Assembly (NCBI GenBank): GCA_963736975.1
Contig: CAVTQY010000001.1
Coordinates: 1,674,001 to 1,738,000 of the forward strand
DNA length: 64,000 nt
Direction: 5' to 3'
Source of the DNA: CAVTQY01 sp963736975
GTDB lineage: Bacteria > Pseudomonadota > Alphaproteobacteria > Acetobacterales > Acetobacteraceae
Below are positions 54,714-63,923 of the stretch, one piece after another. The notes under the pieces are model-generated. The model was not told where the DNA came from. It searched no databases and saw only the letters and a list, made by a program, of their open reading frames with translations. Position 1 is the first letter of the stretch. Every line of letters starts with the position of its first letter. The translations under genes were made by a program, and so were the position numbers.

Positions 54714-55520
54714 TCAGCGCGAGCGCAGGCGCTCACTGCGTCGCCGAAGCAGTTCCACCGACACGAGCAGGGATGTGGTCAGGACGATCAGCAACGAGGA
54801 CGCCGCCGCGATTGTCGGGTCGATGTCCTCGCGCAGTTCCTGCCACATCAGGCGCGGCAGCGTGACAGCCGTGCTGCCCGAGACGAAGAGGGCGACCAGC
54901 AATTCGTCGAATGAGGTGATGAAGGCGAAAACCGCGCCGGCAAAAATTCCCGGTCGGATCAGCGGAAACGTCACTTGCCAGAACGTGGCCCAGGGTGTCG
55001 CGCCGAGGCTCTCCGCGGCATGCTCGAGCCGGTCATCGAAGCCATAGAGTGCTGCGGACACGTTGATCACCACGAACGGCACCGCGAGACAGGTGTGGGC
55101 CAGGACCAAGCCGTACGGCCGACCGATCAACCCCAGGCGTGCATAGACGAAATAGATGCCGACCGCAACGATGATCCCGGGCACGATAAGCGGGGATAGG
55201 AGGAACGCATTGATCATCCGCTTGCCCCGAAACCGGCCGCGCACCAGACCGAACGCGGCAGGAGTGCCGAGCGCGCACGCCAGCAGGGTAACGCTGCAGG
55301 CGACCCAGATGCTCAACCAGGCCGCGGACCGCCAGTCCGGGCGGCCGAAGAAATTGGCGTACCACCGGAGTGACAGGCCGGGCGGCGGAAACGTCAGGTA
55401 TTTGGCGGCGGAGAATGAGACCGGGATGATCACGAAGATCGGGAAGATCAGGTAGAACAGCACAATCGATGCCAGGACCAGCACGGGCAAACCGACGCTG
55501 CGCTGGCGATGCGCGCTCAT
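54714..55520 (-). CDS. Polyamine-type ABC permease (PotC family)
   Basis: 268 residues, six helices. FPIFVIIPVSFSAAKYLTFPPPGLSLRWY near the start and EHAAESLGATPWATFWQVTFP (EAA loop) with ITSFDELLVALFVSG are PotC/YdcV signatures. It overlaps the PotB-type gene by ATGA and precedes the binding-protein gene by 22 bases. Confidence 0.92.
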   Translation of the reverse strand: MSAHRQRSVGLPVLVLASIVLFYLIFPIFVIIPVSFSAAKYLTFPPPGLSLRWYANFFGRPDWRSAAWLSIWVACSVTLLACALGTPAAFGLVRGRFRGKRMINAFLLSPLIVPGIIVAVGIYFVYARLGLIGRPYGLVLAHTCLAVPFVVINVSAALYGFDDRLEHAAESLGATPWATFWQVTFPLIRPGIFAGAVFAFITSFDELLVALFVSGSTAVTLPRLMWQELREDIDPTIAAASSLLIVLTTSLLVSVELLRRRSERLRSR

Positions 55521-56380
55521 GCTCGCGCCCGTCCAAAAGTTTGCTCGACCTGCAACACCCGGGTGAAGACGGCGAACGTGCCGAGGGCCGCGACGAGCAG
55601 GACCACCGACAAGGCGGACCCCAGCGGCCAGTTAAGTTGGTCGATCTGCTGCTGGATCAGCACGGCCATCATGAGATCGCGTGGTCCGCCGACCAGCGCC
55701 GGGGTGATGTAGAAGCCTAGCGAGAGGATGAAGACCAGCAGACATCCGGCGGAAATCCCCGGAACGCTTAGCGGAAGCACGATTTGCCGGAACGCCGCCG
55801 AGGGGCGCGCGCCAAGGCTGGCCGCTGCACGCAACAGGTTGCCGTCGATCCCGCGCAGCACGGCGTAGAGCGGCAGGATCATGAACGGCAAAAGCACATG
55901 CACCATGGCGATATAGACGGCGAAGCTGGTATAGAGCAGGCGAAGCGGCGCCCCGATGGCGCCCATCCAGAGCAGAAGCTGGTTAATGATGCCGTCGCGC
56001 CCGAGCAGCACCATCCAGGCATAACTGCGGACCAAGATGCTGCTCCAGAATGGCACGAGCACCAGTATCAGCAGCAGGTTTCCGCGCGCCGGCGGAAGAC
56101 GCGCCAACAAATACGCGACCGGGTAGCCGAGCAGCAGAGTCGCCACGCTGACGACGAGGCTGATGCGGACGGTGATCCACAGCACCAGCAGGAAGACCGG
56201 GTCGGTGGCGAGTTCGGCGAAATTCGCGGTCGTCCAATGCGGTTCGGCAACGCTGCGCAACATCATGCCCACGACCGGAATGGCGTAGAGGGCCAGAAGA
56301 TAAAGCAGCAGCGGCGCAACCAGGGCGACGTACGGCAATCGCCACGCGTACCGTTCAGCGCGGCGATCCTTCGCTATCAC
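55517..56380 (-). CDS. Polyamine-type ABC permease (PotB family)
   Basis: 287 residues from GTG 56380, chosen to give the normal PotB length and to avoid overlap with the divergent ATPase gene; no strong ribosome site supports it. Six helices; LRAAASLGARPSAAFRQIVLPL is the EAA loop and SLGFYITPALVGGPRDLMMAVLI is conserved. Divergent from the ATPase gene across 123 bases. Confidence 0.85.
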   Translation of the reverse strand: MIAKDRRAERYAWRLPYVALVAPLLLYLLALYAIPVVGMMLRSVAEPHWTTANFAELATDPVFLLVLWITVRISLVVSVATLLLGYPVAYLLARLPPARGNLLLILVLVPFWSSILVRSYAWMVLLGRDGIINQLLLWMGAIGAPLRLLYTSFAVYIAMVHVLLPFMILPLYAVLRGIDGNLLRAAASLGARPSAAFRQIVLPLSVPGISAGCLLVFILSLGFYITPALVGGPRDLMMAVLIQQQIDQLNWPLGSALSVVLLVAALGTFAVFTRVLQVEQTFGRARA

Positions 56381-56503
56381 CAGGACAGTTTCGCCAGGCA
56401 CCTTCGGCCGCTCCGCCCGAAACCGCGCGAGCGAGCATGGCAGGTTCCGTCCTGGAGACAAGGCCTCTTTCCGTTGGCACAGTCGTGCCGGTAGTATGAG
56501 TTG

Positions 56504-57607
56504 ATGCTCGATCGTGCTGCACGTGAAGGAAAGACGGAGCCGGCGGTCCGGGCCGGGGCCGCTGTTCTGTTCGACCGTGTTCACAAACGGTTCGGTTCCG
56601 TGGACGCTGCCGCCGGGATCAGCCTTGCCGTGGAGCGAGGCGAATTCATCACCTTCCTGGGCCCCAGCGGTTCCGGCAAAACGACATGCCTGATGCTGCT
56701 GGCTGGCTTCGAAATCCCCGATGCCGGAGAAATATTCCTCGACGGCCAGCCAATCTCCCGGATACCGCCGTTTCGGCGAAATATCGGCGTGGTGTTTCAG
56801 AACTACGCCTTGTTTCCTCACATGACGGTGGAAGAGAATATCGGCTTTGCCCTGCGGCAGCGGGGTGTCAGCCGCCGCGACATCCGCTCGCGTGTGGGGG
56901 AAACCCTGGAACTGGTGCGCATGGCAGGGTTGGAAGGCCGTTACCCGCGCCAGCTCTCAGGCGGGCAGCAGCAACGGGTGGCGATTGCGCGCGCGGTGAT
57001 TTTTCGCCCGCGCGTCCTGCTGATGGACGAGCCGCTTTCGGCCCTTGACAAGAAGCTCCGCGAGGAGATGCAGTTCGAGATAAAGCGCCTGCACGCGACG
57101 CTTGGTATCACTTTTGTTTACGTGACGCACGATCAGCATGAGGCGTTGATCATGTCGGACCGGGTTGCAGTGATGAATCACGGCTGCATCGAGCAGCTTG
57201 GTACACCCGGAGATGTTTACGATCGCCCGGTAAATCGGTTCGTTGCATCCTTTGTGGGCGAGAGCAACTTCCTGGACGGGCAGCTTGAGTATAGAAACGG
57301 AGAAGCCATACTGCACAAAGCGGGTGCATGGTTGCACGGGGCTGGAACCAGGAACGGAACAAGCCTGATGGTGCGGCCCGAGAAGATTTCTCTCGGTCCG
57401 AGAGGCGAATGCGGCGGGTCGTTCAACACGCTTACCGCAGTCATACAGCAGGTTGCATTCGCCGGCGATACTCTGCGTTACGTGCTGCGGGCTGCCGATG
57501 GAACAACGATCACGGCGAAAGAGCAGCATCGCTCCGGATCGCAGATTTATGCTGCCGGGGATACGATACAGGTCTCATGGGCGGTCGCCGATACTTTGGT
57601 GATGTAG
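56504..57607 (+). CDS. Polyamine-type ABC ATPase (PotA family)
   Basis: 367 residues from ATG 56504. Walker A LGPSGSGKTT, Q-loop VVFQNYALFPHMTVEENI, signature LSGGQQQR, Walker B VLLMDEPLSALD, and H-loop VTHDQHEA. A C-terminal TOBE-like domain (about 280-365, with LMVRPEKISLGP) is present. It drives the divergent permease/binding-protein operon. Confidence 0.93.
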   Translation: MLDRAAREGKTEPAVRAGAAVLFDRVHKRFGSVDAAAGISLAVERGEFITFLGPSGSGKTTCLMLLAGFEIPDAGEIFLDGQPISRIPPFRRNIGVVFQNYALFPHMTVEENIGFALRQRGVSRRDIRSRVGETLELVRMAGLEGRYPRQLSGGQQQRVAIARAVIFRPRVLLMDEPLSALDKKLREEMQFEIKRLHATLGITFVYVTHDQHEALIMSDRVAVMNHGCIEQLGTPGDVYDRPVNRFVASFVGESNFLDGQLEYRNGEAILHKAGAWLHGAGTRNGTSLMVRPEKISLGPRGECGGSFNTLTAVIQQVAFAGDTLRYVLRAADGTTITAKEQHRSGSQIYAAGDTIQVSWAVADTLVM

Positions 57608-57625
57608 GCAGCGGTGGCGCGAGCG

Positions 57626-58307
57626 TTATGCTACGGGCGCCATATCGGCGGCGCCGACCACCCGCAATGCATCGTCCTGCAACAGCACGACCCGGCCGTG
57701 GCCTGCCGGCGCCGGCGGTACCACAAGGTCCTGCGGCGCGCCGTCCCACTGCGCCAGGAACTCGCGCCTCGCGCACCAGACGGAATTCGCGCAACTGCCG
57801 CCCGCCGTTTTCGCCGGCGCCGACCCGCGTTTCTGCCATCGGCAGATACACGGCAAGGACCGCCATCACGCGCCCGCTGGCCTGGCCCACATGCACGCCT
57901 GTTTCTGTTGCAACCAAGGGCACGGGCAGCGACGGGGCGTGCGCGATCGCTCGCTCGATCCCCGGCCGGTCGGAGCCGACCATCATGCTCGTCCCGTTGA
58001 CAACGAGAGCAGGGGTGAAGACCTCCGATCCCAGCCGCGCCGCATAGGCGCGCTGACGGTCGGTGGACAGGCGCGACGCGTAGGGATCACGCCAACCCAG
58101 CCTGTCCCAGTAATCCACATGCCAGGCCAGCGCGACGACGCCCGGGCGCTGTGCCAATTGCCCGAGCAGCGCGTCCGCCGGCGGGCAATCCGAACAGCCT
58201 TGGGAGGTGAACAGTTCCAGGACCACCGGCCCGTATGCGGCTGGTGCGCCGCGGCTGAAGCCGAGCCAAGCGGCTGAGGCAAGCAGGGTTCTTCGATGCA
58301 TCTGCAT
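57626..58307 (-). pseudogene. DUF1223 thioredoxin-like protein, one-base frameshift
   Basis: Reconstructed about 226 residues. Signal-like start MQMHRRTLLASAAWLGFSRG, then LELFTSQGCSDCPPADALL with the thioredoxin-fold Cys pair (CSDC) and WHVDYWDRLGWRDPYAS, diagnostic of DUF1223. At 57764 one extra base breaks the frame after LREFRLVREA; the other frame continues EFLAQWDGAPQDLVVPP to the stop at 57626-57628. Periplasmic, function unknown. Confidence 0.8.
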
Positions 58308-58356
58308 ACTCCAAATCAGCCCCCGGTAGCTTGGTACACGGGATTGGAGCCGCGCG

Positions 58357-59310
58357 TCAGTCCCCGCCCATGAGGAAGGTCTCGGTCTCCCGATAGAGGG
58401 CACGGCGCGCCTGCTCCAGATGCATCAGATGCGTCGCCCGGCCGATCTTGATGTCGCGGCGCATCGCCGCCGCGCCTAGAGCGTCGAACAGCCACCGCGC
58501 ATCGGCATCGGTGCAGTAGCTGTCCCACTCGCCGCGAATGAGCGCGACCGGTGCGCGGATCAACCCCGGATCGTACGGGAAGTCGCCGGCCCAGGCGTCG
58601 AAGATGTCCTGGAAGGCGCCGGCCGGCACCTTCACCGCGGGCGGCGAGCGGTCGCGGCTCGACTTCTCGCAGTCGAGATAGCGCTCGCCCCAATCGGTGA
58701 AATGCTCTCGTGACAACACCGGCGGTTCGCCGGCCGGCGCATCGGCGACGAAGCGGGTCCATTGGTCCTGCAGCGAGATCAGGCGCCATGCCGGCAAATG
58801 CTGGCGCTCGCCGCCGCTCGCCCGGCGTGCGATAGCGCCGAACGTAACAATTCGCTCGACCAGCTCCGGACAGCGCCCGGCAAAGTGACCGGCAACCATC
58901 GAGCCCCAGGAATGCGCAATCAACGATACGGGCGCGCCGCGATGATGGTTGCTGATATAACGAACCGCGCATTCGAGCTGCCGGCTCGCATCTGCAACGC
59001 GACCGAGCGGGCCGTGACGTTCGGCTGGTTCGGCCATCTCCGGGTACGGATCGGAGAGGTCTCCGAAGCCGTGGAAATCCAGGCCCCAGGTGTGAAATCC
59101 CGCCGCACAGAGGGAATCCCGCCAGGACCACCCGTCAAACCGATGCGCGATCGAGAGGGCAGAGGGGAACGTGCCGCCATGGACATAAAGCGCCACTTTC
59201 GTTTCCGGGTATTCGCGTCGCGGTGGCAGATAGCGCAGGAACAGCCGCAATCCGGCGAGAGGGCCGGGGATGAGAACATGCTCCTCGCGGGAATCGAGTT
59301 TCGGGGCCAT
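58357..59310 (-). CDS. Alpha/beta hydrolase (lysophospholipase/esterase-like)
   Basis: 317 residues from ATG 59310, eight bases after GGAG, preferred over the upstream start. Nucleophile elbow AHSWGSMVAG, acid in IRGEWDSYC, and a late His in GRATHLMHL complete the triad. LYVHGGTFPSALSIAHRFDG is the oxyanion-side HG motif. No signal peptide. Substrate unknown. Confidence 0.85.
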   Translation of the reverse strand: MAPKLDSREEHVLIPGPLAGLRLFLRYLPPRREYPETKVALYVHGGTFPSALSIAHRFDGWSWRDSLCAAGFHTWGLDFHGFGDLSDPYPEMAEPAERHGPLGRVADASRQLECAVRYISNHHRGAPVSLIAHSWGSMVAGHFAGRCPELVERIVTFGAIARRASGGERQHLPAWRLISLQDQWTRFVADAPAGEPPVLSREHFTDWGERYLDCEKSSRDRSPPAVKVPAGAFQDIFDAWAGDFPYDPGLIRAPVALIRGEWDSYCTDADARWLFDALGAAAMRRDIKIGRATHLMHLEQARRALYRETETFLMGGD

Positions 59311-59429
59311 GATCCGCTCCAAATGTTCGGAAGCCGCTGATATCGGCTCGGCGATGCCGGAGATCGATGGCAACAAAGTTCGGTGCAGGCCGAACTTGCC
59401 CGACGGCATCTCTGCTGCAATCAAGCCCC

Positions 59430-59998
59430 ATGCCGATCACGCTAACGACGCCGCGCCTGCGCCTGCGCGAATGGCGGGACGACGACATTCCGGCCTTTGC
59501 CGCCCTGAACGACGATCCGCGCGTGATGGAGTTCTTCCCCATGCGCCTCACATTCGCCGAGACCGAGGCTCTGGTTCGCTTATCCGCGGCCATTTCGCGC
59601 GCCATGGTTTCGGCCTTTGGGTGGTGGAAGCCGCGGACACACCTTTCATCGGCTTTGTCGGCCTGGCCATCCCCGGCTTCGAAACCTCATTCACCCCCTG
59701 CGTCGAGATCGGCTGGCGCCTCGCTCACGCGCACTGGGGCCGCGGCTATGCGACCGAGGCCGCCCACGCCGCCCTGGCCCATGGCTTCGGCCCGCTGGGG
59801 TTGCGCGAAATCGTCTCCTTCACCGCCCAGCAAAACCTTCGCTCCCGCGCGGTCATGGAACGGCTCGGCATGCGCCGTGACCCGGCCGATGATTTCGACC
59901 ATCCGAAGCTTTCCCCCGGCCATCCCCTCCGGCGTCACGTGCTCTACCGGCTATCGCCGGGGTCTCCCGAAAACGGCCCTTGCCATCCCGCCCCGTAG
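59430..59998 (+). pseudogene. GNAT acetyltransferase (RimJ/RimL-like), one-base frameshift
   Basis: Reconstructed about 189 residues. MPITLTTPRLRLREWRDDD starts the family; after ALVRLSAA the frame changes near 59591 (one missing base), and the other frame continues HFARHGFGLWVVE, GRGYATEAAHAALAHGFG (acetyl-CoA loop) and SRAVMERLGM to the stop at 59996-59998. This is the only one of the nine breaks that fits a lost base. Confidence 0.8.
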
Positions 59999-60127
59999 CG
60001 CCGACATAGGCGGCGTGACGTTCGTGGACGCGTAATTGGCGCTCGCCGCTCTGCGGCTGTTCCTTTCCTGGACATATCGGTTCGAAACCTGTCTGCCGCC
60101 GTGGTTACGCGAGGTCGGCGGAAAAAA

Positions 60128-60151
60128 GGCGCCTGCCGCTTCGGCGGCGCC
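60128..60151 (+). promoter_or_regulatory. GC hairpin next to the helicase ribosome site
   Basis: GGCGCC (60128-60133), one unpaired T, GCCG (60135-60138), loop CTT, CGGC (60142-60145), GGCGCC (60146-60151): a ten-pair stem ending directly before GGAG at 60152-60155 and the TTG start of the DEAD-box gene. Preceded by six A, so on the minus strand it would look like an intrinsic terminator, but no minus-strand gene ends there. Confidence 0.45.
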
Positions 60152-60165
60152 GGAGATCCTTTCAC

Positions 60166-61287
60166 TTGAGTTCCTCAACCTTCGCGGCACTCGGCCTTGC
60201 CGAGCCGCTCCTGCGTGCGCTCCATACACAGAATTTCCATACGCCCACGCCAATTCAGGCGGGCGCGATCCCCCCGTTGCTGGCGGGTCATGACCTGCTC
60301 GGCATCGCCCAGACCGGCACCGGCAAGACCGCGGCCTTCGCATTGCCGATCCTGCAGCACCTTGCGGCACGGCCCATGCGCGCTGGCGCCTTCGGCACAC
60401 GCGCGCTGATCCTGGCGCCGACTCGGGAGCTGGCCTTGCAGATCGAGGCGGCGATCCGTGCCTTCGGCGCCAGGCTGCGGCTATCCACCGCCGTGATCCT
60501 GGGCGGCGTCGGCCGCCGTCCGCAGGAGGAGCGAATGCGGCGTGGCCCCGATATTGTCGTCGGCACGCCTGGCCGTATTCGCGATCTCATGGGCACGCAG
60601 CATTTGCGGTTGCATGGCGTGACGCATTTCGTTCTCGACGAAGCCGACCGGATGCTTGATCTCGGCTTCATTCGCGATATCCGGCATATCGTCGCTGCAT
60701 TACCGGCCGAGCGCCAGTCGCTGTTGTTCTCGGCGACCATGCCGCCCGAGGTAGAGCGGCTCGCAAACGCGTTCCTGCGCGCGCCGAAACGCATCGAGAT
60801 CACCCCGGAGATCCGCACGCCCGAGAAGATCGAGCAGTACGTGCATCTCGTGCCGGCCGATCGCAAACGGGCGCTGCTGACCCGGCTGTTGGAGGATCCC
60901 CGGTTTGCGCGGGTGATCGTCTTCACCCGGACCAAGCGGGGCGCCAACCGGGTCTGCGAGCACCTGGAGGCCGCCCGGGTTTCAGCCGAGGCACTGCACG
61001 GCAACAAGAGCCAGGCAGCGCGAGAGAAGTCGCTCGACCGGTTCCGCTCGGGCCGCGCGCGGGTGCTGGTCGCCACCGACATCGCCTCGCGCGGGATCGA
61101 CGTGAAGGACATCTCCCACGTGATCAACTTCGATCTGCCGGTCGAACCGGAGAGCTATGTCCATCGCATCGGCCGTACGGCGCGCGCCGGGGCCGGCGGC
61201 GTCGCGATCTCGTTCTGCGACAGTTCGGAACGCGGGGCGCTGCGGGCGATCGAGCGCATGGGCCTGAAGCTGCGGCCTGCTGCCTGA
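60166..61287 (+). CDS. rhlE: DEAD-box ATP-dependent RNA helicase (RhlE-like)
   Basis: 373 residues, TTG start at 60166 ten bases after GGAG. Motifs in order: Q-motif TPTPIQAGAIPPLL, motif I QTGTGKTAA, PTRELA, TPGR, II DEAD, III SAT, IV VIVFTRTK, V TDIASRGID and VI HRIGRTARAG. It unwinds RNA duplexes in ribosome assembly or mRNA decay. It lacks the long C-terminal tail of RhlE or CsdA. trpS is convergent, three bases away. Confidence 0.9.
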   Translation: MSSSTFAALGLAEPLLRALHTQNFHTPTPIQAGAIPPLLAGHDLLGIAQTGTGKTAAFALPILQHLAARPMRAGAFGTRALILAPTRELALQIEAAIRAFGARLRLSTAVILGGVGRRPQEERMRRGPDIVVGTPGRIRDLMGTQHLRLHGVTHFVLDEADRMLDLGFIRDIRHIVAALPAERQSLLFSATMPPEVERLANAFLRAPKRIEITPEIRTPEKIEQYVHLVPADRKRALLTRLLEDPRFARVIVFTRTKRGANRVCEHLEAARVSAEALHGNKSQAAREKSLDRFRSGRARVLVATDIASRGIDVKDISHVINFDLPVEPESYVHRIGRTARAGAGGVAISFCDSSERGALRAIERMGLKLRPAA

Positions 61288-61290
61288 CCC

Positions 61291-62289
61291 TTACGGTGGC
61301 AGGAAGCCGACCAGCCGCTCGGCCTCGGCCACAATAGGATCGGCGATCGCCGCGGCGCGAGCCGCGCCCTCGCGCAGCAGGGCGTCGATCTGCGCCGGAT
61401 CGGCCAACAGCCGGTCGGTCTCGCGCGCGATCGGGCCCAGCGTTTCGATGAGCAGGGCCGACAACGCTTCTTTGAAGGCGCCGAAACCCTTGCCGCCATG
61501 CTCCCGCAGCACCCCGGCATGATCGGTGCCGGCCAGCGCAGCGTAAATCCCGACCAGGTTGCGGGCCTCTGGCCGCTTATCCAAGCCGGCCGGCTCCGCG
61601 GGCAGCGGCTCCGGATCGGTCTTGGCCCGGCGAATCTTCAGAGCGATGGTGTCGGCGTCGTCGTTCAGGTTGATCCGGCTCTGGTCGGACGGATCGGATT
61701 TCGACATTTTCTTTGTGCCGTCGCGCAGGCTCATGACGCGCGCGGCAGGGCCCAGAATCAGCGCATGGATGGTCTGGAAAAAGTCCACGCCATAGTCGTG
61801 GTTGAATTTCTGCGCGATGTCGTTGGCCAGTTCCAGATGCTGGCGCTGGTCCTCGCCGACCGGCACGTGGGTGGCGTGATAGGCGAGCACGTCGGCCGCC
61901 ATCAGATTGGGATACACATAAAGCCCGGCGGAGGCGTTCTCCCGGTCCTTGCCCGCCTTGTCTTTGAATTGCGTCATCCGGTTGAGCCAGCCCAGCCGTG
62001 CGACGCAGTTGAAGATCCAGGCGAGCTGAGCGTGCGCCCGTACATGCGACTGCACGAACAGGATGTGGCGGCGCGGATCGATGCCGCAGCCGATCAGCAC
62101 CGCCGCCATTTCGCGCGTCTGGCGGGTGAGCTCGATGGGATCCTGCCACGCCGTGATGGCGTGCATATCGACCACGCACCAGATGCAGTCGTAATCGGAT
62201 TGCAGGCCGACCCAGTTGCGGAAGGCGCCGAGATAGTTGCCGAGGGTGGCGCCGCCGCTCGGCTGCACGCCGGAAAAGATAAGAGGCAT
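61291..62289 (-). CDS. trpS: Tryptophan-tRNA ligase
   Basis: 332 residues, class I. N-terminal FSGVQPSGGATLGNYLGA is the HIGH-like site (as in other TrpS) and KKMSKSDPSDQS is the KMSKS loop. It charges tRNA-Trp. ATG 62289 follows an AGGTCC-free stretch; no better start exists. murJ is 74 bases upstream in the same direction. Confidence 0.95.
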   Translation of the reverse strand: MPLIFSGVQPSGGATLGNYLGAFRNWVGLQSDYDCIWCVVDMHAITAWQDPIELTRQTREMAAVLIGCGIDPRRHILFVQSHVRAHAQLAWIFNCVARLGWLNRMTQFKDKAGKDRENASAGLYVYPNLMAADVLAYHATHVPVGEDQRQHLELANDIAQKFNHDYGVDFFQTIHALILGPAARVMSLRDGTKKMSKSDPSDQSRINLNDDADTIALKIRRAKTDPEPLPAEPAGLDKRPEARNLVGIYAALAGTDHAGVLREHGGKGFGAFKEALSALLIETLGPIARETDRLLADPAQIDALLREGAARAAAIADPIVAEAERLVGFLPP

Positions 62290-62363
62290 AGGACCAGTCC
62301 GTGAACTCGGCCGCGTTGATGGCTGATCGCCTGTCCGGCTGCAAGCCGGGCAGGGTGTAACTA

Positions 62364-63920
62364 TCAGCTCCGGGGGCGTCGGAGAGCGCGCGCCGCCAAT
62401 TGGTACCGTGCTTCCCGCAGGTCGTAGGCGCCGAACAGTTGCAGGGCGCTGCCATAGGTCAGCAGCCCCGCTCCGATCAGCACGAACAGCGCCAGCAGTT
62501 TCGCCGCTCCGGCCGGCGGCCGGGCAAACAATGCGTGTCCTAACGCCGCCAGGACCAGGGCCATCACGGCCGAAGCGGCCAGCATGCGTCCGCCGCGGGA
62601 CAGCAAGTTGGCGTCGATCCGAAGCTGTCCCCGGCGGGCCAGCATCACGCCGAGCGCGGCCATGTTGAAGATCGCGGCCAGGCTGGTCGCCAAGGCCGGC
62701 CCGGTCGATTGCAGCGGGCGCATGAAGGCGAGATTGAGCGCGAGGTTCAGCGCCACGGCGGCGACGCCGATCTTCACCGGCGTCGCGGTATCGGCTCGGG
62801 CGAAAAAACCGGGCGCCAGGACCTTCACCAGAACGAAGGCCGGCAAGCCGACCGCATACGCGGTGAGGGCCTCGGCGGACAGTCGCGCATCCGTGGCGCT
62901 GAACCGGCCATGGCCGAACAGGACCCAGATGATCGGCCAAGCCAGGACGATCAGCGCGAGCGCCGCCGGCAAGGTCAGGATCAGCGCATACTCGATCGCG
63001 CGGTTGAGCGTGACATGCGCGCCCGGAGCGTCCCCCGCTCGCACCTGGCGCGACAACAAAGGAAGGAGTGCCGTACCGACCGCCGTGCCGATCACCCCCA
63101 GCGGAAGCTGCTGCACGCGATCAGCGTAATACAGCACCGAGACCGTGCCGGCGGGCAGCAGACTGGCGATGATGACATCGACCGCGAGATTGAGCTGCGT
63201 CACGCCGGCGCCGATCAGGCCCGGCGCCATACGCCGCAGCAGCACGCGCATCTGCGGCGTCATGCGCGGCCAGGGCAGGCGCAGGCCCATGCCGGCGCGT
63301 TTCACCGCGATCAGCAGCAGTGCGAGTTGGACGACGCCGGAGGCGGTCACTCCCCAAGACAGCGCATGACCCACGGTCGGCACATAGGGGGCCAGTTCGA
63401 TCATGAACGCGATCGAAACGACGTTGAACAGCACGTAGGACGCCGAAGCGGCGGTGAACCGGTCGAGCCCGTTCAGCACGCCCGAAACCAGCGCGGCGAG
63501 GCAGATCAGGATCAGATAAGGGAAGGTGATCCGCGACAGTGTGACGGCGAGGGCGAACTTGGCCGGGATGGCAGCGAAGCCCGGGGCCAGCACCATCATC
63601 ATCTGCGGCATGAAGATCTCGCCGGCGATGGTCAGCAGGCCGAGCCAGAACGTCATGACGGCAAAGGCTTCCTCAGCGAAGCGATGCGCGGCGGATGGCC
63701 CTTCCGCGGCCAGAAGGCCGGTGAAAGCGGGCACGAACGCGGCGTTGAAGGCGCCTTCGCCGAACAAGCGGCGGAACAGGTTCGGCAGCTTCAGCGCGAC
63801 GAAGAACGCATCCGCGACCGGCCCGGCGCCGAGCAAGGCGGCAATCAGCATGTCGCGGGCGAAGCCGAGTACCCGGCTCGCCATGGTCCAGCCGCCAACG
63901 GTGATGATGCCGCGGAGCAT
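62364..63920 (-). CDS. murJ: Lipid II flippase MurJ
   Basis: 518 residues, about fourteen helices of the MOP superfamily. VADAFFVALKLPNLFRRLFGEGAFNAAFVPAF is the signature MurJ N-terminal stretch with the essential Arg. LPLLSRQVRAGD and LVKVLAPGFFARADTATPVKIG follow. It exports lipid II for peptidoglycan. Followed by trpS downstream. Confidence 0.95.
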   Translation of the reverse strand: MLRGIITVGGWTMASRVLGFARDMLIAALLGAGPVADAFFVALKLPNLFRRLFGEGAFNAAFVPAFTGLLAAEGPSAAHRFAEEAFAVMTFWLGLLTIAGEIFMPQMMMVLAPGFAAIPAKFALAVTLSRITFPYLILICLAALVSGVLNGLDRFTAASASYVLFNVVSIAFMIELAPYVPTVGHALSWGVTASGVVQLALLLIAVKRAGMGLRLPWPRMTPQMRVLLRRMAPGLIGAGVTQLNLAVDVIIASLLPAGTVSVLYYADRVQQLPLGVIGTAVGTALLPLLSRQVRAGDAPGAHVTLNRAIEYALILTLPAALALIVLAWPIIWVLFGHGRFSATDARLSAEALTAYAVGLPAFVLVKVLAPGFFARADTATPVKIGVAAVALNLALNLAFMRPLQSTGPALATSLAAIFNMAALGVMLARRGQLRIDANLLSRGGRMLAASAVMALVLAALGHALFARPPAGAAKLLALFVLIGAGLLTYGSALQLFGAYDLREARYQLAARALRRPRS

Positions 63921-63923
63921 GGA

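Noticed and set aside
2940..59998. Programmed ribosomal frameshifting as explanation for the nine broken frames
   Set aside because: The sites share no slippery sequence and lie in unrelated housekeeping and transport genes.
60121..60151. Intrinsic terminator on the minus strand (hairpin followed by T run)
   Set aside because: The nearest minus-strand gene (trpS) ends at 61291, with rhlE in between on the other strand, so no transcript should arrive here.
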